Of a DNA stretch of 64,000 nt, positions 34,470 through 48,321 are shown in pieces. How positions within the stretch are numbered: the stretch's first letter is position 1; every line of letters starts with the position of its first letter. Made by a program: the position numbers and the translations under genes. Origin of the DNA: Panorpa germanica (Eukaryota; Arthropoda; Insecta; Mecoptera; Panorpidae); assembly GCA_963678705.1 (NCBI GenBank), contig OY783204.1:3482701-3546700 (forward strand), in the 5' to 3' direction. The notes under the pieces are model-generated. The model saw nothing but the letters and a program-made list of their open reading frames with translations, had not been told where the DNA came from and did no database searches.

Positions 34470-34621
34470 ATCGTAAGTGGATGGATCTTTTATATCAACA
34501 TTTTCGATGGCTTTACTGCATCGTTTTAATGATGATTTAATACAATGTATTTTTGTATTTTTGTATTTAAGATTTTTAAAGACATTGTGAATGGACCTTT
34601 AAAATCTTTATTAATATTTTA

Positions 34622-35250
34622 AATATGATATTTAAAACTAATTGTAAAAGTATATTATTGCTGATGCAAATAATATGAATGGTACTCTATTACGTACAAT
34701 ACGTAAAAGACTTCTGTGCAAAATACACAGACGGTAATTTTGGTTTGAACAAATGTATTCAAACGCTAAAAATGGAATAATGATATTCGCTATGTAAATG
34801 CGATTGGCGTATGTACTCTAAATGTCGTATTCCTATGAGAGGACGTTAGATGACCTATGTGAGACTATACTTATGGAACCGAATGTTCGCAACCAATGCA
34901 ATTAATGTATGTGTGCTGAATGACACAAATATAATATTTAAAAAATGATTGAAAAAGATATATTATTGTGGATGCAATAATATAAACGGTGATCTATTAC
35001 GTAACACGTAAAAAGGTTTCTGTGCAAAATACACAGATGAGTATTTTGATTTGAACAAATGTATTCAAATGCTAAAGATGGAATAATAATATTCGCTAAA
35101 TAATGCGATTGGCGTATGTGCTCTAAGTGTCGTATTCCTATGAGAGGACGTTAGATGACGTAATGTAAGAGGCTATACTTGTGGAATCTAATATTCGCAA
35201 CCAATGCAATTAATGTGTGTGTGTATGTGTGCTGAATGACACGAATACGA
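34622..35250. repeat. 310-bp tandem duplication in the BEL/Pao leader
   Basis: Two diverged copies, each containing GCGATTGGCGTATGT, GAGAGGACGTTAGATGAC and CGCAACCAATGCAATTAATG, lie between the coding remains and the upstream LTR. Confidence 0.8.
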
Positions 35251-35876
35251 GCCCTATAGATGGTCATTAGCTTGGTAACGCTAAATGACTTGACTAAAGT
35301 GGCAAGGATTTATTAACTACAAACAGAAAACTAAATATCGTTGAATGATTGATTAAAAAATATAATACAACAATGATACGAACTTATGATGGAAGTGAAT
35401 CATTGATGTCTAAACACCTTGGTAAAATGAAATAACGATTCAAACAGTAGTATATGTAAAAATTTGTAAAATATGAGATGTAAATGCAAAAACCCAAAAT
35501 AGAGGTAATAAAAGGATAGGATGGGAATTATATAAATGTTTTAGGATTACCTTGACACCACTGTCGTGTAATAGCTCTCGTTTCAAGACTGAATCCAGAT
35601 GCTGCTGCGATTGACTCGTGTGTGCTGTTGTACTTGGCGCCAAAAGTGAGATTTTTCTTGATTGTTCACCTTGCTTGATGAATCCTTTTCAAAGATGATC
35701 AGTGTGGGAATCCTCTTCAAAGATGATCAGTGTGGTGTGAATCTTCTTTGAAGATGCTCAATTGTTGGATCCGTTGATGAGAATGTTGCTTGAAGATGAT
35801 CAAATGGATGGAATCTTCTTTGAAGGATCAAAAATGCTGAATATCCTAGCTCGAATCCGGCTCGAAGACGACCAAA

Positions 35877-36465
35877 TGGTTGATCCGTGTCGAAGGATCA
35901 AATGATTACACAAGCCAACGTTTGTAAGAAAAGGCAGCGAAATGCAAAAATTTTGCAAAAAACACTTGCACTTGACGAATTACAATAATTGAAACTTAAA
36001 TGAATAATTATATGTATCAATGTTACTGCGATACAATTTCACTATTAAAATCTTTTATTATAATTATTAAACTGTTGAAAGTTGGAGATGATAATTTAGA
36101 TGTTTACTGTTCTAGATGATAGCTAATAAGTTAAAATATTTAGTGATGTTTATTGTATGAAGTTTGAGTTAATAATGAATATTTTAATAGTGTTTTAACA
36201 GTACATTGGTACAAAAATGCATTTGGCAGGCCAGCTGGTGTCCTTGGTACGGGCTGGTACGGTCGAATAAACAATGCCAGAGTAACAATGACAATAACTT
36301 TGTTAGTTAATTCAATAACAAAGAAAGATAAAATATTTGATTAAACAATAGAATTATTACAGAACTTAAGAACTAAAAATATACAAAATTAGATTCTAAA
36401 TAAAATATATTAAAGAACGTGAAATATCTATATAAAAATATGGGTTGTGCATGCGTTCTTTACCA
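35877..36465 (-). repeat. BEL/Pao LTR (upstream on the minus strand) with adjacent tRNA-like primer site
   Basis: 589 bp. Just inside it (35849-35874) the plus strand reads like a tRNA 3' half ending ACCA, as expected for a primer-binding site on the minus strand. The tRNA identity was not assigned. Confidence 0.7.
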
Positions 36466-37830
36466 GTAACAGTAATGGTGCCCTTCCTAAAATATAATTA
36501 AATCGAAGTTAAATCCTCTGTTAAACTTGCCCATTCATTCTCATATAATTTCCTTGTCCAACAATACATTGCCACGTCGCCGTCGCCGTCGCCGTTGGTC
36601 ACATTCTAGGAAGCAAAGTGGATTCGTGAAAAACACACGCAGTATGAGCAAAGGCTTTCATAGCTTAACATCGTTGTTTTTAATTGAATAAGACTTTAAA
36701 TGTTGTGCACCGTACATGCTCTTTACTGTAGAATTATGCCGCCGTCAACAATATACGAATTTTAAACAAACGTATGCCATATTTTCATAAAGACGCATGA
36801 GACAATTGAGGCACGCACCTCTGGTCACATAAATTCAAAGTCCTAAAAATTTATTTAAATATTTTTTATAATTTTTTTTTATTTTTATATATTTTTTACA
36901 TTTAATTTTATAAAAAACAATAGTTTAAGACAGTCGTAGTACAAAACGTTTAAGAAAATACATATATTTTTAAAATTCATATTATATCCTTCAATTATAA
37001 TTGTAGTGAAAGTTTACTATCTAATTAGTAAAGCAATCCTATTGGTTGATTTCATTCTCTTTATTAAAGTCTCGTACAGCGTGTATTTTCAAAAACGCAT
37101 TGGATTTTGCAAGTTTTAACTTACTTCAAAATGAATATCATTAAAACATATTACGATCATCTTAGTAAATACTAATTTTTGTATTTTATTAGGGAGAAAC
37201 TGTGTATGTAAAAACGAAGTCTTCTTTTCGGCTTATGTCGGAAATGTTCGGGATCACCGACACAGTAGATCAGCTTAACGCAATGCATTGAACACAGTGT
37301 CATTGAACCGTTACAATTTTTAGATAGATATATTAATGAAACAAATAACACGTCTCCTCTTACCTCACCCCTTTACGTAATTTTTAAAAAGAATTTCGCT
37401 TACTCAACGTAGTACTACGGCAACGAACTTAGTACTAGATATTATCGTTATATTATGAATCTTTTTATTTAATACATTAAGACAATATTGAAGATACATT
37501 AAGATGATCGACGGAATAACACTTTTACAGTGAAATACATAATTATTATTGATTACATGAATTTAAACAAGAATTGATCTAATGTTCTCTAATACTGTTA
37601 GCCCGATCTCTCAAGACGAAAAAAATAATAAATCTAGAAATAATAAAAGGTGACAATTCCAAAGGAATTATCCATAAAGAGACTCTTTTAACTGGTTCAA
37701 TGGTTAATGCTAAGTACCTTGGTGTAATTAGACATTTGCTAAGTGCAATTCGTCGTATTCGTCCTGAATATCGAAAACCACAAAGTTTGCGTTTAATGCA
37801 CCAGCACATCGTTCAACAATAATCACTGAT
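36466..37830. other. Unassigned AT-rich region
   Basis: No convincing gene or element end. A short run of CGTCGC repeats occurs near 36576. Some jockey-like words start after about 37780. Confidence 0.4.
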
Positions 37831-38945
37831 TCTTCCTCCAAAAATCAATTTTTTGCTTCAACATTTACTGTATTTGTCCGATTTAGTACCTTGTGCTAGA
37901 CTAATCTAAACCATAGGAAATCTTCAGTTGGCGATGTAATAACCGGTAATTCTGAAAGAACTACCTACCATAAGATAAAAATACTTGACACAACTATATA
38001 ACGCTATTATAAGAACTAGCTTCCACCCTCTCCAATGAAAGGGGCCACAAATCAATGATTCCTAAACCTGGAAAGAATCCGCATGATGTTACATATTGTC
38101 GTCTAATAAGCCTCCTCCCGTTTACTTCCAAAGTCATCTAAACATTGCTCCTCTTGAGATTGACACCAATTGTTCTAAGCGAAAAAGACAACCAGTTTGG
38201 TTTACGGTAAAACCACGCAACGATAGAGCAAGCTCATCGAATTGTGAATACAATTCACGGTAGTCTTGAGAACAAACAGTTATGTTCAGCTGCGTTCCTT
38301 GATATAACGCAAGCATTTGACAAAGTTTGGCATACCGGGTTTCTTTATAAAATAAAAAGGCACTTACCGATATACTATTATACGGTATTCAAATCATGCC
38401 TCGAGGACAGACACTTCCTGATAAAATACAACGACGCAACAACAAACCTGCACTAAATTAAAGCAAGTGTACCCCAAGGAAGTGCACTTGGCCCACTCCT
38501 TTACTACCACCCAACTCCCCTACTGTATACTAAGGATCTACATACAACGCCTCAAACAAACATAGCTAAGTTTGTAGACGATAATGTTAGCCGTGATCCT
38601 GTAATTGCTTCACAAAACCTTCAGCTAAATAACGAAGTCAACCAATCCAAATGCGAACACATAACATTTACGCTATAGAAAGGAACATGTCCGCCAGTGT
38701 CACTTAATAACAAAATCACACCACACGTGAATGGTGTTAAATATTTAGAAATTCATTTAGATCGATGCCTGACTTGGCAGAAGCACATTTTTTCAAAACG
38801 TAAACAACTTGGGCTCAAGTTACAAACAATGTACTGGCTAATAGGCAATAAATCTAAGTTATCTGTCGAATGTTGCTATCGAGCTATTATCGAATGCGGT
38901 ACGACAATTGTTTGCTTCTGCAAAAATATTTGTATTAATTAAGTG
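37830..38945 (+). mobile_element. Jockey-type LINE ORF2 reverse transcriptase fragment
   Basis: Broken frames encode LDITQAFDKVWHTGFLYKI (RT motif A region), SVPQGSALGPLLY, a KFVDDN catalytic box and KYLEIHLDRCLTWQKHI. The segment just after the catalytic box is shortened. Several frameshifts and stops. Neither end of the element is present. Confidence 0.8.
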
Positions 38946-39162
38946 TATAGTTTTGTGCGGTGCATATTCTGGTATTATACCCACCGATTACCAGGCTAAT
39001 ACAACCGTGAAGAAAGGGATTTTAGAAGTCACTCAAATAAAATATAAAAGTCTATTGGTTAGAACATTGTATATTTTATTAACAATTTAGCATCCATTGT
39101 TTAGTGACCTTAGCATTCAATAACAACAATTATTGAATATAAATTATATCGAACATTGTTGA

Positions 39163-39772
39163 TTGCAACAATTAAAAGAAAGAAAGGAATACTATGTGGG
39201 TCCTTTAGGGCCGAAGCACATAGAAGTTGAGTTTAGAAAAAATATGGCAGGTCATCAAAGTAATACAAAAACTGGAAATGTACATAAAGCACCAATTAAT
39301 ACTGATGCAACTAAAAGAATCATGCCTACTAGAGCAGCTGCAGGAGGGTTAGGAAATGAACCAAGTGCAAGCAGCGAGACCGAATCTAGTCCAACAGAAA
39401 AGAGACCCCTAATGAACATAGATGCACATCTGGGTATGATAAACATGAAAAAGAAGAAGAAACGGAGCCCTATGGCAAGAACGACCATGAAAACTAAAAT
39501 ATTTCTAGTAATAAGTGATTCTAAAAATCAGATAGTTACTGAAATAAGGAATTTTCTGATTAGATACATTGTGCCGCTAGAATTTAAAATGGATTTAATG
39601 ATTCATAAAAATAGAAGTTTAAATAATGAACTTATTAGCATGAAAAGTCAATATGAAGAGCACAAAGGTTATTATTTTTCGACCTAACCCATCAGAAGAG
39701 CGAAATAAACTAGAAACATGTCAAATTGTGCATAAGTTAGTGTCAATTATTGGAGAAGAATAACTTAAACAA
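39163..39772 (+). mobile_element. LINE ORF1-like fragment (uncertain)
   Basis: A 174-codon frame has a lysine-rich, Ser/Pro-rich middle (MNMKKKKKRSP) and a helical end. A shifted frame from about 39660 continues VIIFRPNPSEERN to a stop at 39763, reminiscent of R1/I-type ORF1 proteins just ahead of their knuckles. No zinc knuckle is visible. It could be another kind of remnant. Confidence 0.35.
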
Positions 39773-39984
39773 ATTTTGTCTTTAGACAAACCGTGTTTCG
39801 TCTTTCTTGTTGTAAAGTATTTTGTTGTCCTTAATTTATTATTTCGTTATAATTTTTGTAATTTCATTTTAATAAGTTCTTTGTTCAACAAATGTTACCC
39901 CAATTCGTTTGTATTTGCGCCACCAGAGACCTCTTTTATCAACCAGATTACAGCTGGTCACAATCCCTTCTCCTTTTCCTGGCC

Positions 39985-39992
39985 TATATAAG
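39985..39992 (+). promoter_or_regulatory. TATA-box-like promoter in LTR-like sequence
   Basis: TATATAAG with an initiator-like TCAGAGCAG about 20 bp downstream, in a T-rich stretch (39776-40210) without coding sequence. It resembles a lone LTR promoter. No matching second LTR was found. Confidence 0.3.
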
Positions 39993-40292
39993 TGACTGCG
40001 CTGTTATCAGAGCAGTTCTTACAGTCTCTTTACTTACGCCTCTTAGCTACTTGTTACTTTGTTACTACTTTATTATTAGCTATATTTAGTTATATTTATT
40101 TTATTAATAGTTATATTTTAAGTGTTAATTATTATTTATTATTATTCAAAACTTGTAAATTTCATATGATTAAATAAACAAGTGAATTGTTAAATTAAAA
40201 TTTAAGTGAAGATATTTAATTTCCTGTGCTTGCCCTCAAGAAATTTCACGTAGTGCTGAAAATACGCACGATCTGCTTATTAACAATTATTA

Positions 40293-40370
40293 AGCCACGG
40301 TAGCGTAGTGGTTAGTATAGCTATCTACAATACCTAAGGTCGTGCGATCGAATCCATCGTACTTAACATA
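40293..40370 (+). repeat. tRNA-derived SINE head (tRNA-like pseudogene)
   Basis: TAGCGTAGTGGTTAG resembles an A box and GTGCGATCGAATCC a B box, spaced about 35 bp apart. The acceptor stem is not complementary, so a functional tRNA is unlikely and a SINE head fits better. Confidence 0.5.
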
Positions 40371-40532
40371 TCAAGGATTCTTCACATAACAAGAACAAAG
40401 TGAAATATCGGGGCAAGTCTAACCAAAACAAACAAAAATAAAAAATGAAAATGGAGGAGAAGAAGATAAAAATTACCTTACAGGGGCCCGGAACCCCAGA
40501 ACCGGGACGTGGTGTAAGTATATATATATATA

Positions 40533-41080
40533 TGTGGAACGTAAAAATAAATCGAGCATACAAAGTAGGCGTAACTATAATACCCGAGCTAGAAAAGTCG
40601 TAAAATAGTGTGATTAATGGGTATATTGTGAACAGAAACCAAGTGAAAGGTTAAAGCAATTATAATGTGTGAAACTTTAAACCACTGATTGAATACGTGA
40701 GGGGAATATGCTTACCGAAATTAAAGAAACGTATTCTTAGAAGTAAACCTATTAAGTCTAGCTGAAAACTAATGTAGGACTGAGTATATAATAACTAGAA
40801 TTTAAGGTTGTTTGTGCATTCATTTGTTCTGTATTTGTAAAGTAAACACCAACGTTTATATTGTAACCTTATTGTATTATCATTATTATTATCATTATTA
40901 TTTTCATCGTTATTATTTTATTCAATAAATGTATTAAACCAATTATGTGATTCTTTATCATCCTGACAAACCAACTAAGATATTACATATTTGAATATTA
41001 ATTGAATTGACATTGCCCTAAATTAAATAAGAGTACCTTGATTCCACATCAGATTAGCGGATTGGTTATTGTTTTCCACA
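40533..41080 (+). repeat. Ty3-like 5' LTR
   Basis: 548 bp between TGTGGAA and TTCCACA. Followed by a leader with a short tandem motif AAGTGCGGATTAG (41100-41200). Confidence 0.8.
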
Positions 41081-42912
41081 TAAGAAGTTGGATAGTTCAC
41101 ATAAGAAGTGCGGATTAGTAACTCAAAGCGAATTGAACTAAGTGCGGATTAGTAACTCATAGCGAATTGAACTAAGTGCGGATTAGTTATCTACGAGTTA
41201 TCCACAAGTGAATAATACAGAGAAGAATAATACAAGATAGTTTTCTACAAACAGTGCTTCAAGTGATAGTTCATTAGCGGAATAGTCGAGAATTTATAAG
41301 ACGGACTTTATAATAGGACTAGCAAGTGAATTGTATCAGAAAAGTGTGTAAACTGTTTTACGAGGAGAAAATTGAAAATGGCGTATAACGTAAGCATTAA
41401 CGATACTACTGTGGAAGATAGTTTGTTAGCTGGACGCTCAGGTAACTCAACATCTAGTGAAGATAGTTGGTTGGGAGTGCAAGCAGAGCTGACGAGGCTT
41501 AGAACAGAACTATTGCAGTTGAGTATCGGGAACAGTACAATACAGGAACAGAGAATGAATCACCATGGGTTTATGCCGACACAGAACCTGGAATGCATAC
41601 CTGTGTTTAACCCAGCAACCACGGTATTGACGGCTACAGCTTGGGTGCGAAAATTGGAGGAAATTTTTAGTGTACGTAAGGACAGACCAAAAGACTTAAA
41701 CGCGATAAAATGTTTTAATTGTAATGAACTCGGACACAAGGCAAACGTGTGCCAAAAAAGCAACGAATACCTTAATAGTAAAAGAGATGAATCAAGTGAA
41801 AACATTAAAAGTGAAAGTAAAATAAAGTGTTTCAAATGTCATGAAGAGGGACATATTTCGAGAAATTGTACCGCGAATAATACGAGTGATGCTTTGTTAG
41901 TGAACACAAATAAAACATGTGATATGACAAAAGACATGAGCATAGACAGTAACAGTTTTAAATGTCTGATTGATGCCGGAAGTGATCAGAATTTGATTAG
42001 AGCTGACGACTATATTAAATTAAGTAACAATGCGGTTGTGCGTGAAAACAATATTGTATTGACTGGAATCGGAGGATTTCAAATCAAAGTTTTAGGTGAA
42101 TTTAGTGCTCAAGTGAAAGTAGACAATGAACAGTACTGTACTAACTTTTTAATAGTTCCATCAAGTACAACTAGACATAGTGTTGTAATTGGTAAACCTC
42201 TGCTAGATCAAGTAGAAACCACAATAAGTGTAGAGGGTATTTCCATGCGGAAAAAGTACGAGGAAAGAAAACAAAATAAAATATTATGTGTAGTCGACGA
42301 CGAAATCGTCATGGGTAATAATATTAGTCCAGATGTCAGGGCTAAAATTAAGGAACTTGTTGAAACCTATGAACCAAAAGTAACAAGGGTTACTGAAGTA
42401 GAAGCGAAAATATACATGACCGATGAGGTTCCTGTTTTTCAAAATTCGCGACGTATGGCTTACTACGAACAAGAAGAAGTTAATCGAGAAATGCGTGAGG
42501 ACGATTTGCAAGAGTTACGTGTTAACGACAAGAAACATATATTAAAACCACAGGAAGAGAATCGCAAGAATTTCAATAGAAATAGGAAACCAGCTAGGAC
42601 ATATAAAGTCGGAGACATTGTTGCCGTAAAAAGAACCCAGTTTGGTACTGGATTTAAATTACATAACAAATATTTAGGACCGTATCAGGTTACAGGAGTT
42701 GACCCAAATGAGCGGTATAGGGTAAGACGTATCGGTGCAGGGGAAGGTTCTTTTAATACACATTCAAATGCCGATCACATGAAGCCATGGGGCGTGTTCT
42801 CAGATGACAGTGATTCTGAAACTGGAGATGTTGTTGGGTCAGGTGCCGAACAGCAAACAGATGACCGCAGGGGCGTATCGTCTTTGGGGGCCAAAGAAAA
42901 GTTGGATAGCCG

Positions 42913-43620
<708 letters not shown>

Positions 43621-43758
43621 TATGTGGGATATTTTTTAAGATTTATTTTAAGTTTAAATATAATTAGTTTTAAGAAATAATAATAATAAGAAACTCTGTA
43701 GAATAGGTTAAAAACTTTGCTAAGATTAAGATAAATTTAAATGTTTTAAAGAATGACT

Positions 43759-44400
43759 TGTAGACCCCTATAAGCAGTTCGCTTACAGCGTCCAGAGAAC
43801 GCCTGAGGGAACGGGGCAGAAGACCGTTCGCTAGCTATTGAAGCTGATGACACATGTATGGGCGAGGTTCTAGATTGAAAAATGGCGATCAACAGAGATA
43901 CACAGAGTGTATGACGTCTTTAGTGAATTCAGGAATATGATATGTTAACGAGTGTTATTATCATTGTGAATTTAAATCCAGTTTAACTTTATTACTGTGT
44001 GTAATATTTGTTATTGTTGTCAGCGTAAATAGTTAGAGTTATGCATACAAATGTAATGTTAATTACTAGGGTGTATTTATCATTGTAAACCATTGTGTTT
44101 GTTAACTATGTACTATGGAAACTACGTATTTCGTGGTAACACGCAAAACATTGTAAAAGGACTCTAAATCTAAGTATTGTATTTTAATCAAGTGTTATTA
44201 TCTTTGTGAACTTTATTTTGATTAATTCGCTTTATTGAGATGTAATTGTATAACTTCGTGGAATAATTAAATGAACTACTATTATTCAAGTTATGTGTTT
44301 ACTCGTTTAAAATAAACTATATTGTTATTTTTGCACCACACTTGAGGATTCAACCTTAATTGTTACTTGCAAAACTACAACTTGGAGGCTCGTCCGGAAT
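43759..44400 (+). mobile_element. LTR with primer-binding site, Ty3/retrovirus-like fossil
   Basis: LTR candidate 43759-44379 bounded by TGTAG and CTACA. Four bases on, 44383-44400 read TGGAGGCTCGTCCGGAAT, very close to the tRNA-Pro primer site used by many LTR elements. No coding region follows, so only the LTR and leader start remain. Confidence 0.6.
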
Positions 44401-44488
44401 AGAATTATAATATCACACTGCAAATGGTAGTCTCAACAGGGATGGTTTAGAAGTTACACTACATTTATATTTATTTATATTTGAAGAT

Positions 44489-44755
44489 AGGAGTCATTGA
44501 AGTTAGTGTTTTATTTATATATATACAGGTAAATGCGACTATCAAACACCTCGAAAAAAACATATATTATACTACAGCTCAATGACACAATTTTGGTATG
44601 TGCATTGAGTATAGTATGTAGATTTATAATTTACTGTCAAATATTAAAGTCCACCCATTGGATTCGGAGCTACGAGTCTTTGAAGTTAATTTTTGATTCA
44701 TATATATACAGGTAAATGCGACTATCAAACATCTCAAAAAAAAACATAGAGTTAT
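44489..44755. repeat. Short direct repeat pair
   Basis: Two copies of about 85 bp (44489-44572 and 44672-44756) share ATATATACAGGTAAATGCG and ACTATCAAACA. Purpose unknown. Confidence 0.7.
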
Positions 44756-45204
44756 TTTGTTACCTACATTGTTAATGTCGTTTATCCCAATCATGACAAC
44801 CGCTTTTTTAATTTTTGCGTCACTTTCCTTAATGTGATAAATGCTTGCCTCCAGCTGCCGAACAATCCTTCCACTGACAGCTCTGTCAACCTTTTTCATG
44901 GTTGGCGGTATGTTGAAGTTTCCATTGTTGCAATATGAGTAAGGGTACTGAATATTCTATCTATCTTTAGTGTTATAATATGGTAATAAACTGATACTGA
45001 AGTTATGCACAGAACATGAGTGTTTTCTATTGCATCTTTTTGCAATAGCAGTCCATTTTTAACCTTACCATTTTATTAGAAGTGGTCTGCTACTCTTGTG
45101 GATATAATTTCAGTAATTGTTGATCTAATTAAAGAAACTGAAATAAATCGTAAGATAGTAGTAAGTAGTAGTATTATTATTATATTATATATATTAATTG
45201 TGTG

Positions 45205-45660
45205 TGCCTTTCGGCTTTACAATCTACAGTATTATATTTCTAATACATTTCATTCCTATATACATTCAAACTTAAAACTAAACTTAAAATATTCTAGACT
45301 TTTACTACTTCCAAAAGTGCTTTCTGCTTCTTCTTCTTTTGACCCTCTCTATTATTCTCCACCAGCTTATTTATTCTCCTGTTTTTCCTTTCCTTCTTAC
45401 TATTTCCGCCATCTACCTCTTTCCTTCACTGCCTCCCTTTAATAGCTGGCCAATATTCCTTTCGCTTGCTACTTTTTCCTTACACTCAAACTTAATGTGC
45501 TCCAGTGTTTCGTCCTCCGCTCCACACATTCTACACTTTCTTTCCTCACTCTTTTCCCAGTATCTGTTTCCTTTTTCCTCATTTCCCAATCTAAACCTTG
45601 CTGTTCTTCTTATGTGTTTTATGTCTTTTTCTATAAGGTACTGAGGCACATTATTTTCCC
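45205..45660 (-). mobile_element. LINE ORF2 C-terminal fragment with CCHC motif
   Basis: Minus strand encodes HIRRTARFRLGNEEKGNRYW and CRMCGAEDETLEHIKFEC, a CCHC knuckle typical of the ORF2 end in several insect LINE clades (R1/I-like). It stops at GGSEGKR and runs into a 3' end with AAGCCGAAAGGCACAC. 5'-truncated. Shares its 3' end with 27415-27955. Confidence 0.75.
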
Positions 45661-46940
45661 ATAACCTCTTATATCTTTCTTTAGAATTTGGAAACAGGGC
45701 AGTGTTCTGGGAATACGCGAGTCCTCAACCGTGCGTTCGGCCCGTCGCCGTGCAACGGGAGTCCACGCGGGCTACAAGAACCCACCGGGTGTGACGGAAG
45801 CCACTGAGCAGATCTGCCTAACTAATCTATTTGTAAACGAGTTACCAAGAAATGTATGTATTATATTATAACAGTACTGTAATAGTATACAGTAGTAGTA
45901 GTATACAGTGAATATACATAATGTGTTGGAAAAATCATTATGTTTACAGTAAATTAATAAATAATTTAAATATTACTAATTGACTACAAAATTATAATAT
46001 AAACAATATTTCATGATACATAAACAAATAAATGTAGCAGCTATACCAAGCGGGCAGGTGAGTACCATAGCCAGGAGGGGAAGGATAATAAGAAACTGGG
46101 ATTAGGAGAAGAAGGACAATTAGAAAACTGAAAAGATTAATACATAAAAAGCAACAATTTTGTTACACTAGTATTACGTATGTAAATATCACTATATTAA
46201 TATATGTACGAGTATATACCTACTATAAAAAACTAATCAGTAATAAATCTTTTAGAGCATATTTTAAAGATATATTTAATGTAAATTTAAATTAGTTGCG
46301 CTTCTTATTGTTTAACATTTTTTTTATTAATGCTAAAGGTTTATATATAGCCATTAAAAAGTTGATAACGTTATTGATAAACGGAGGACGACCCATTATT
46401 GCTTTTCAATAAACAAATATCAAATTTTAAAACTGTGTAAATACTTGGGAGAATATTACGAATATATGTGAGAACGTACAATTAGACTGGGGAAAGAGTC
46501 ATTTTTTAAAACAAATTGCCTTACGAAGTAACGCTTTGTTTTAGATTGGCACAGAAATCAAAACTCGAGATAAATTCTTTAGGGGCTTTGTTATAATATT
46601 TAACTTAACACATATATCGTCAAATTCAAGATTTTTAATGTCACCAAAGATATAACTATGTAATAAATCATCTTTCGAGTCGGTGTCACTATTGTATTCA
46701 CTTATTTTCCGCGAATGAAATTTCTAATAAAATTCAGATCCTTTTCAGCAAATATTACTGATTCCCTGGACAATACAATATATGCCCAAGCACACAAATG
46801 TAAATAAAAATATAGCAAAATACTGTGTGCGTAAAAATATAGCTGGGAGCGCACTATACAAAAAAAAAAAATATATGCTTGCGTAAAAATATAGCGGCAT
46901 ATATATTATTATATATATATATAAAAAAGTATTACACTCG
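45661..46940. other. Unassigned region with a GC-rich patch
   Basis: 45690-45830 is markedly GC-rich (CGTGCGTTCGGCCCGTCGCC and similar) in AT-rich surroundings and is not recognised. The rest, to 46940, is AT-rich without coding or element signals. Confidence 0.4.
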
Positions 46941-47565
46941 TTGGGCGAAAGGGAATCCGGTTCCTATTCCGGAACCCGGCAGCGAAACCGTTAAAAAGTC
47001 GGGCCCTCGAAAGAGAGTTCGTCGGGGTAACCCAAAAAGACCTGGAGACGCCGTCGGGAGATCCAGAAAGAGTTTTCTTTTCTGTATGAGCATTCGAGTT
47101 CCCTGGAATCCTTTAGCAGGGAGATAGGGTTTGGAATGCGAAGAGCACCGCAGTTGCGGCGGCTTCTGGATCGTCCCCTCGGACCTTGAAAATCCAGGAG
47201 AGGGCCACGTGGAGGTGTCGCGCCGGTTCGTACCCATATCCGCAGCAGGTTTCCGAGGTGAAGAGCCTCTAGTCGATAGAATAATGTAGGTAAGGGAAGT
47301 CGGCAAATTGGATCCGTAACTTCGGAATAAGGATTGGCTCTGAGGATCGGGGTGTGTTGGGCTTGGTCGGGAAATGGGTTGTGGCTAACGTGCCGGGCCT
47401 GTGCGAGGAGGACGACTCTCGTGGTCGCGATCTGAGTTCGGTCCCGTGCCTTGGCCTCCCATGGATCTTCTTTGCTGCGAGTCTTTTGATACTGATCTTT
47501 CGGGATCACACGATTGTTCTCTTCAGCCACCATTTAACGATCAACTCAGAACTGGCACGGACTAG

Positions 47566-47599
<34 letters not shown>

Positions 47600-47623
47600 C
47601 GATGGCCCTAGCGGGTGTTGACG

Positions 47624-47710
<87 letters not shown>
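46941..47710 (+). rRNA. 28S rRNA pseudogene segment upstream of the R2 site
   Basis: Recognisable insect 28S sequence, for example GGTAACCCAAAAAGACCTGG, GGTGTCGCGCCGGTTCGTAC and AAACGGCGGGAGTAACTATG. It begins abruptly after AT-rich DNA and ends at TATGACTCTC, where R2 is inserted. Substitutions against the conserved consensus show it is not a working rRNA copy. Confidence 0.9.
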
Positions 47711-48321
47711 CTGACTCTTTTTTTGTCCCGTGTGGTGACCGGGTGCTAAAAGAATAGTCCTAATGCAGCTCATGCATGTCGTAAGAGGCGACTAAAATGG
47801 GTACTATAGTCCCGCAGTGAGTTAAACTTGTTGGTTAGTTTAGTCTCCGTGACTTTAAACTGCATGAAATGTATGGTTAGCCCTGCATTTATTGAGCTAT
47901 TACTTCATTAAGTCAACCCGTGGTTGCTTCGGTCGAAGCGGGGAACTGACTAGCAAGATTGAAAACCTTGTACTTTTATTTATTTTTTTAAATGGATGAG
48001 ATTACTAGATCGAGATTGTCAGCACTTGTGGAGACAACGACGAACTATGTTAGTTTGGAGTGGTGCAGCGTGCGAAGTATACGTGAGTATATGGTAATGT
48101 ATGGCTAATAGTGACGAGCCATATTAATTATGATAACGCTAAGATAGGGAGTTGATTGGATTCGCAAGTACGACAATCCTCGGTCTCATGTGATGACTTA
48201 TCGAGATTTCTCTATACTGCATGCTAAGGTATGCTTTATAGGAGGATAGGGCGGATGGGGTTGACTACCCATCCGTACCTATCCGAAGTCACGTTAAGGA
48301 CTCATAATTATTAGAATGGTT

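Larger units (their letters stand above)
31000..36465 (-). mobile_element. BEL/Pao LTR retrotransposon fossil with both LTRs
   Basis: Two long direct repeats bounded by TGGT and ACCA (31000-31601 and 35877-36465) enclose minus-strand gag-pol remains. Visible parts are a gag/protease region (33522-34469), pol remnants, and a C-terminal integrase tail (31596-33518). LTRs differ by only a few percent by eye, suggesting a fairly recent insertion. The internal region looks shortened and broken. No clear target duplication is seen. Confidence 0.8.

Noticed and set aside
40293-40370. Functional tRNA gene
   Set aside because: Box-like motifs are present but the acceptor stem does not pair, so it is listed only as a SINE head.
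44740-44899. SGNH/esterase-like words (VVMIGINDINNVGN) on the minus strand
   Set aside because: Too short and isolated. It may be a CR1-type ORF1 remnant but cannot be supported.
46932-47533. Minus-strand frames of 124 and 180 codons
   Set aside because: They lie antisense to conserved 28S rRNA sequence.
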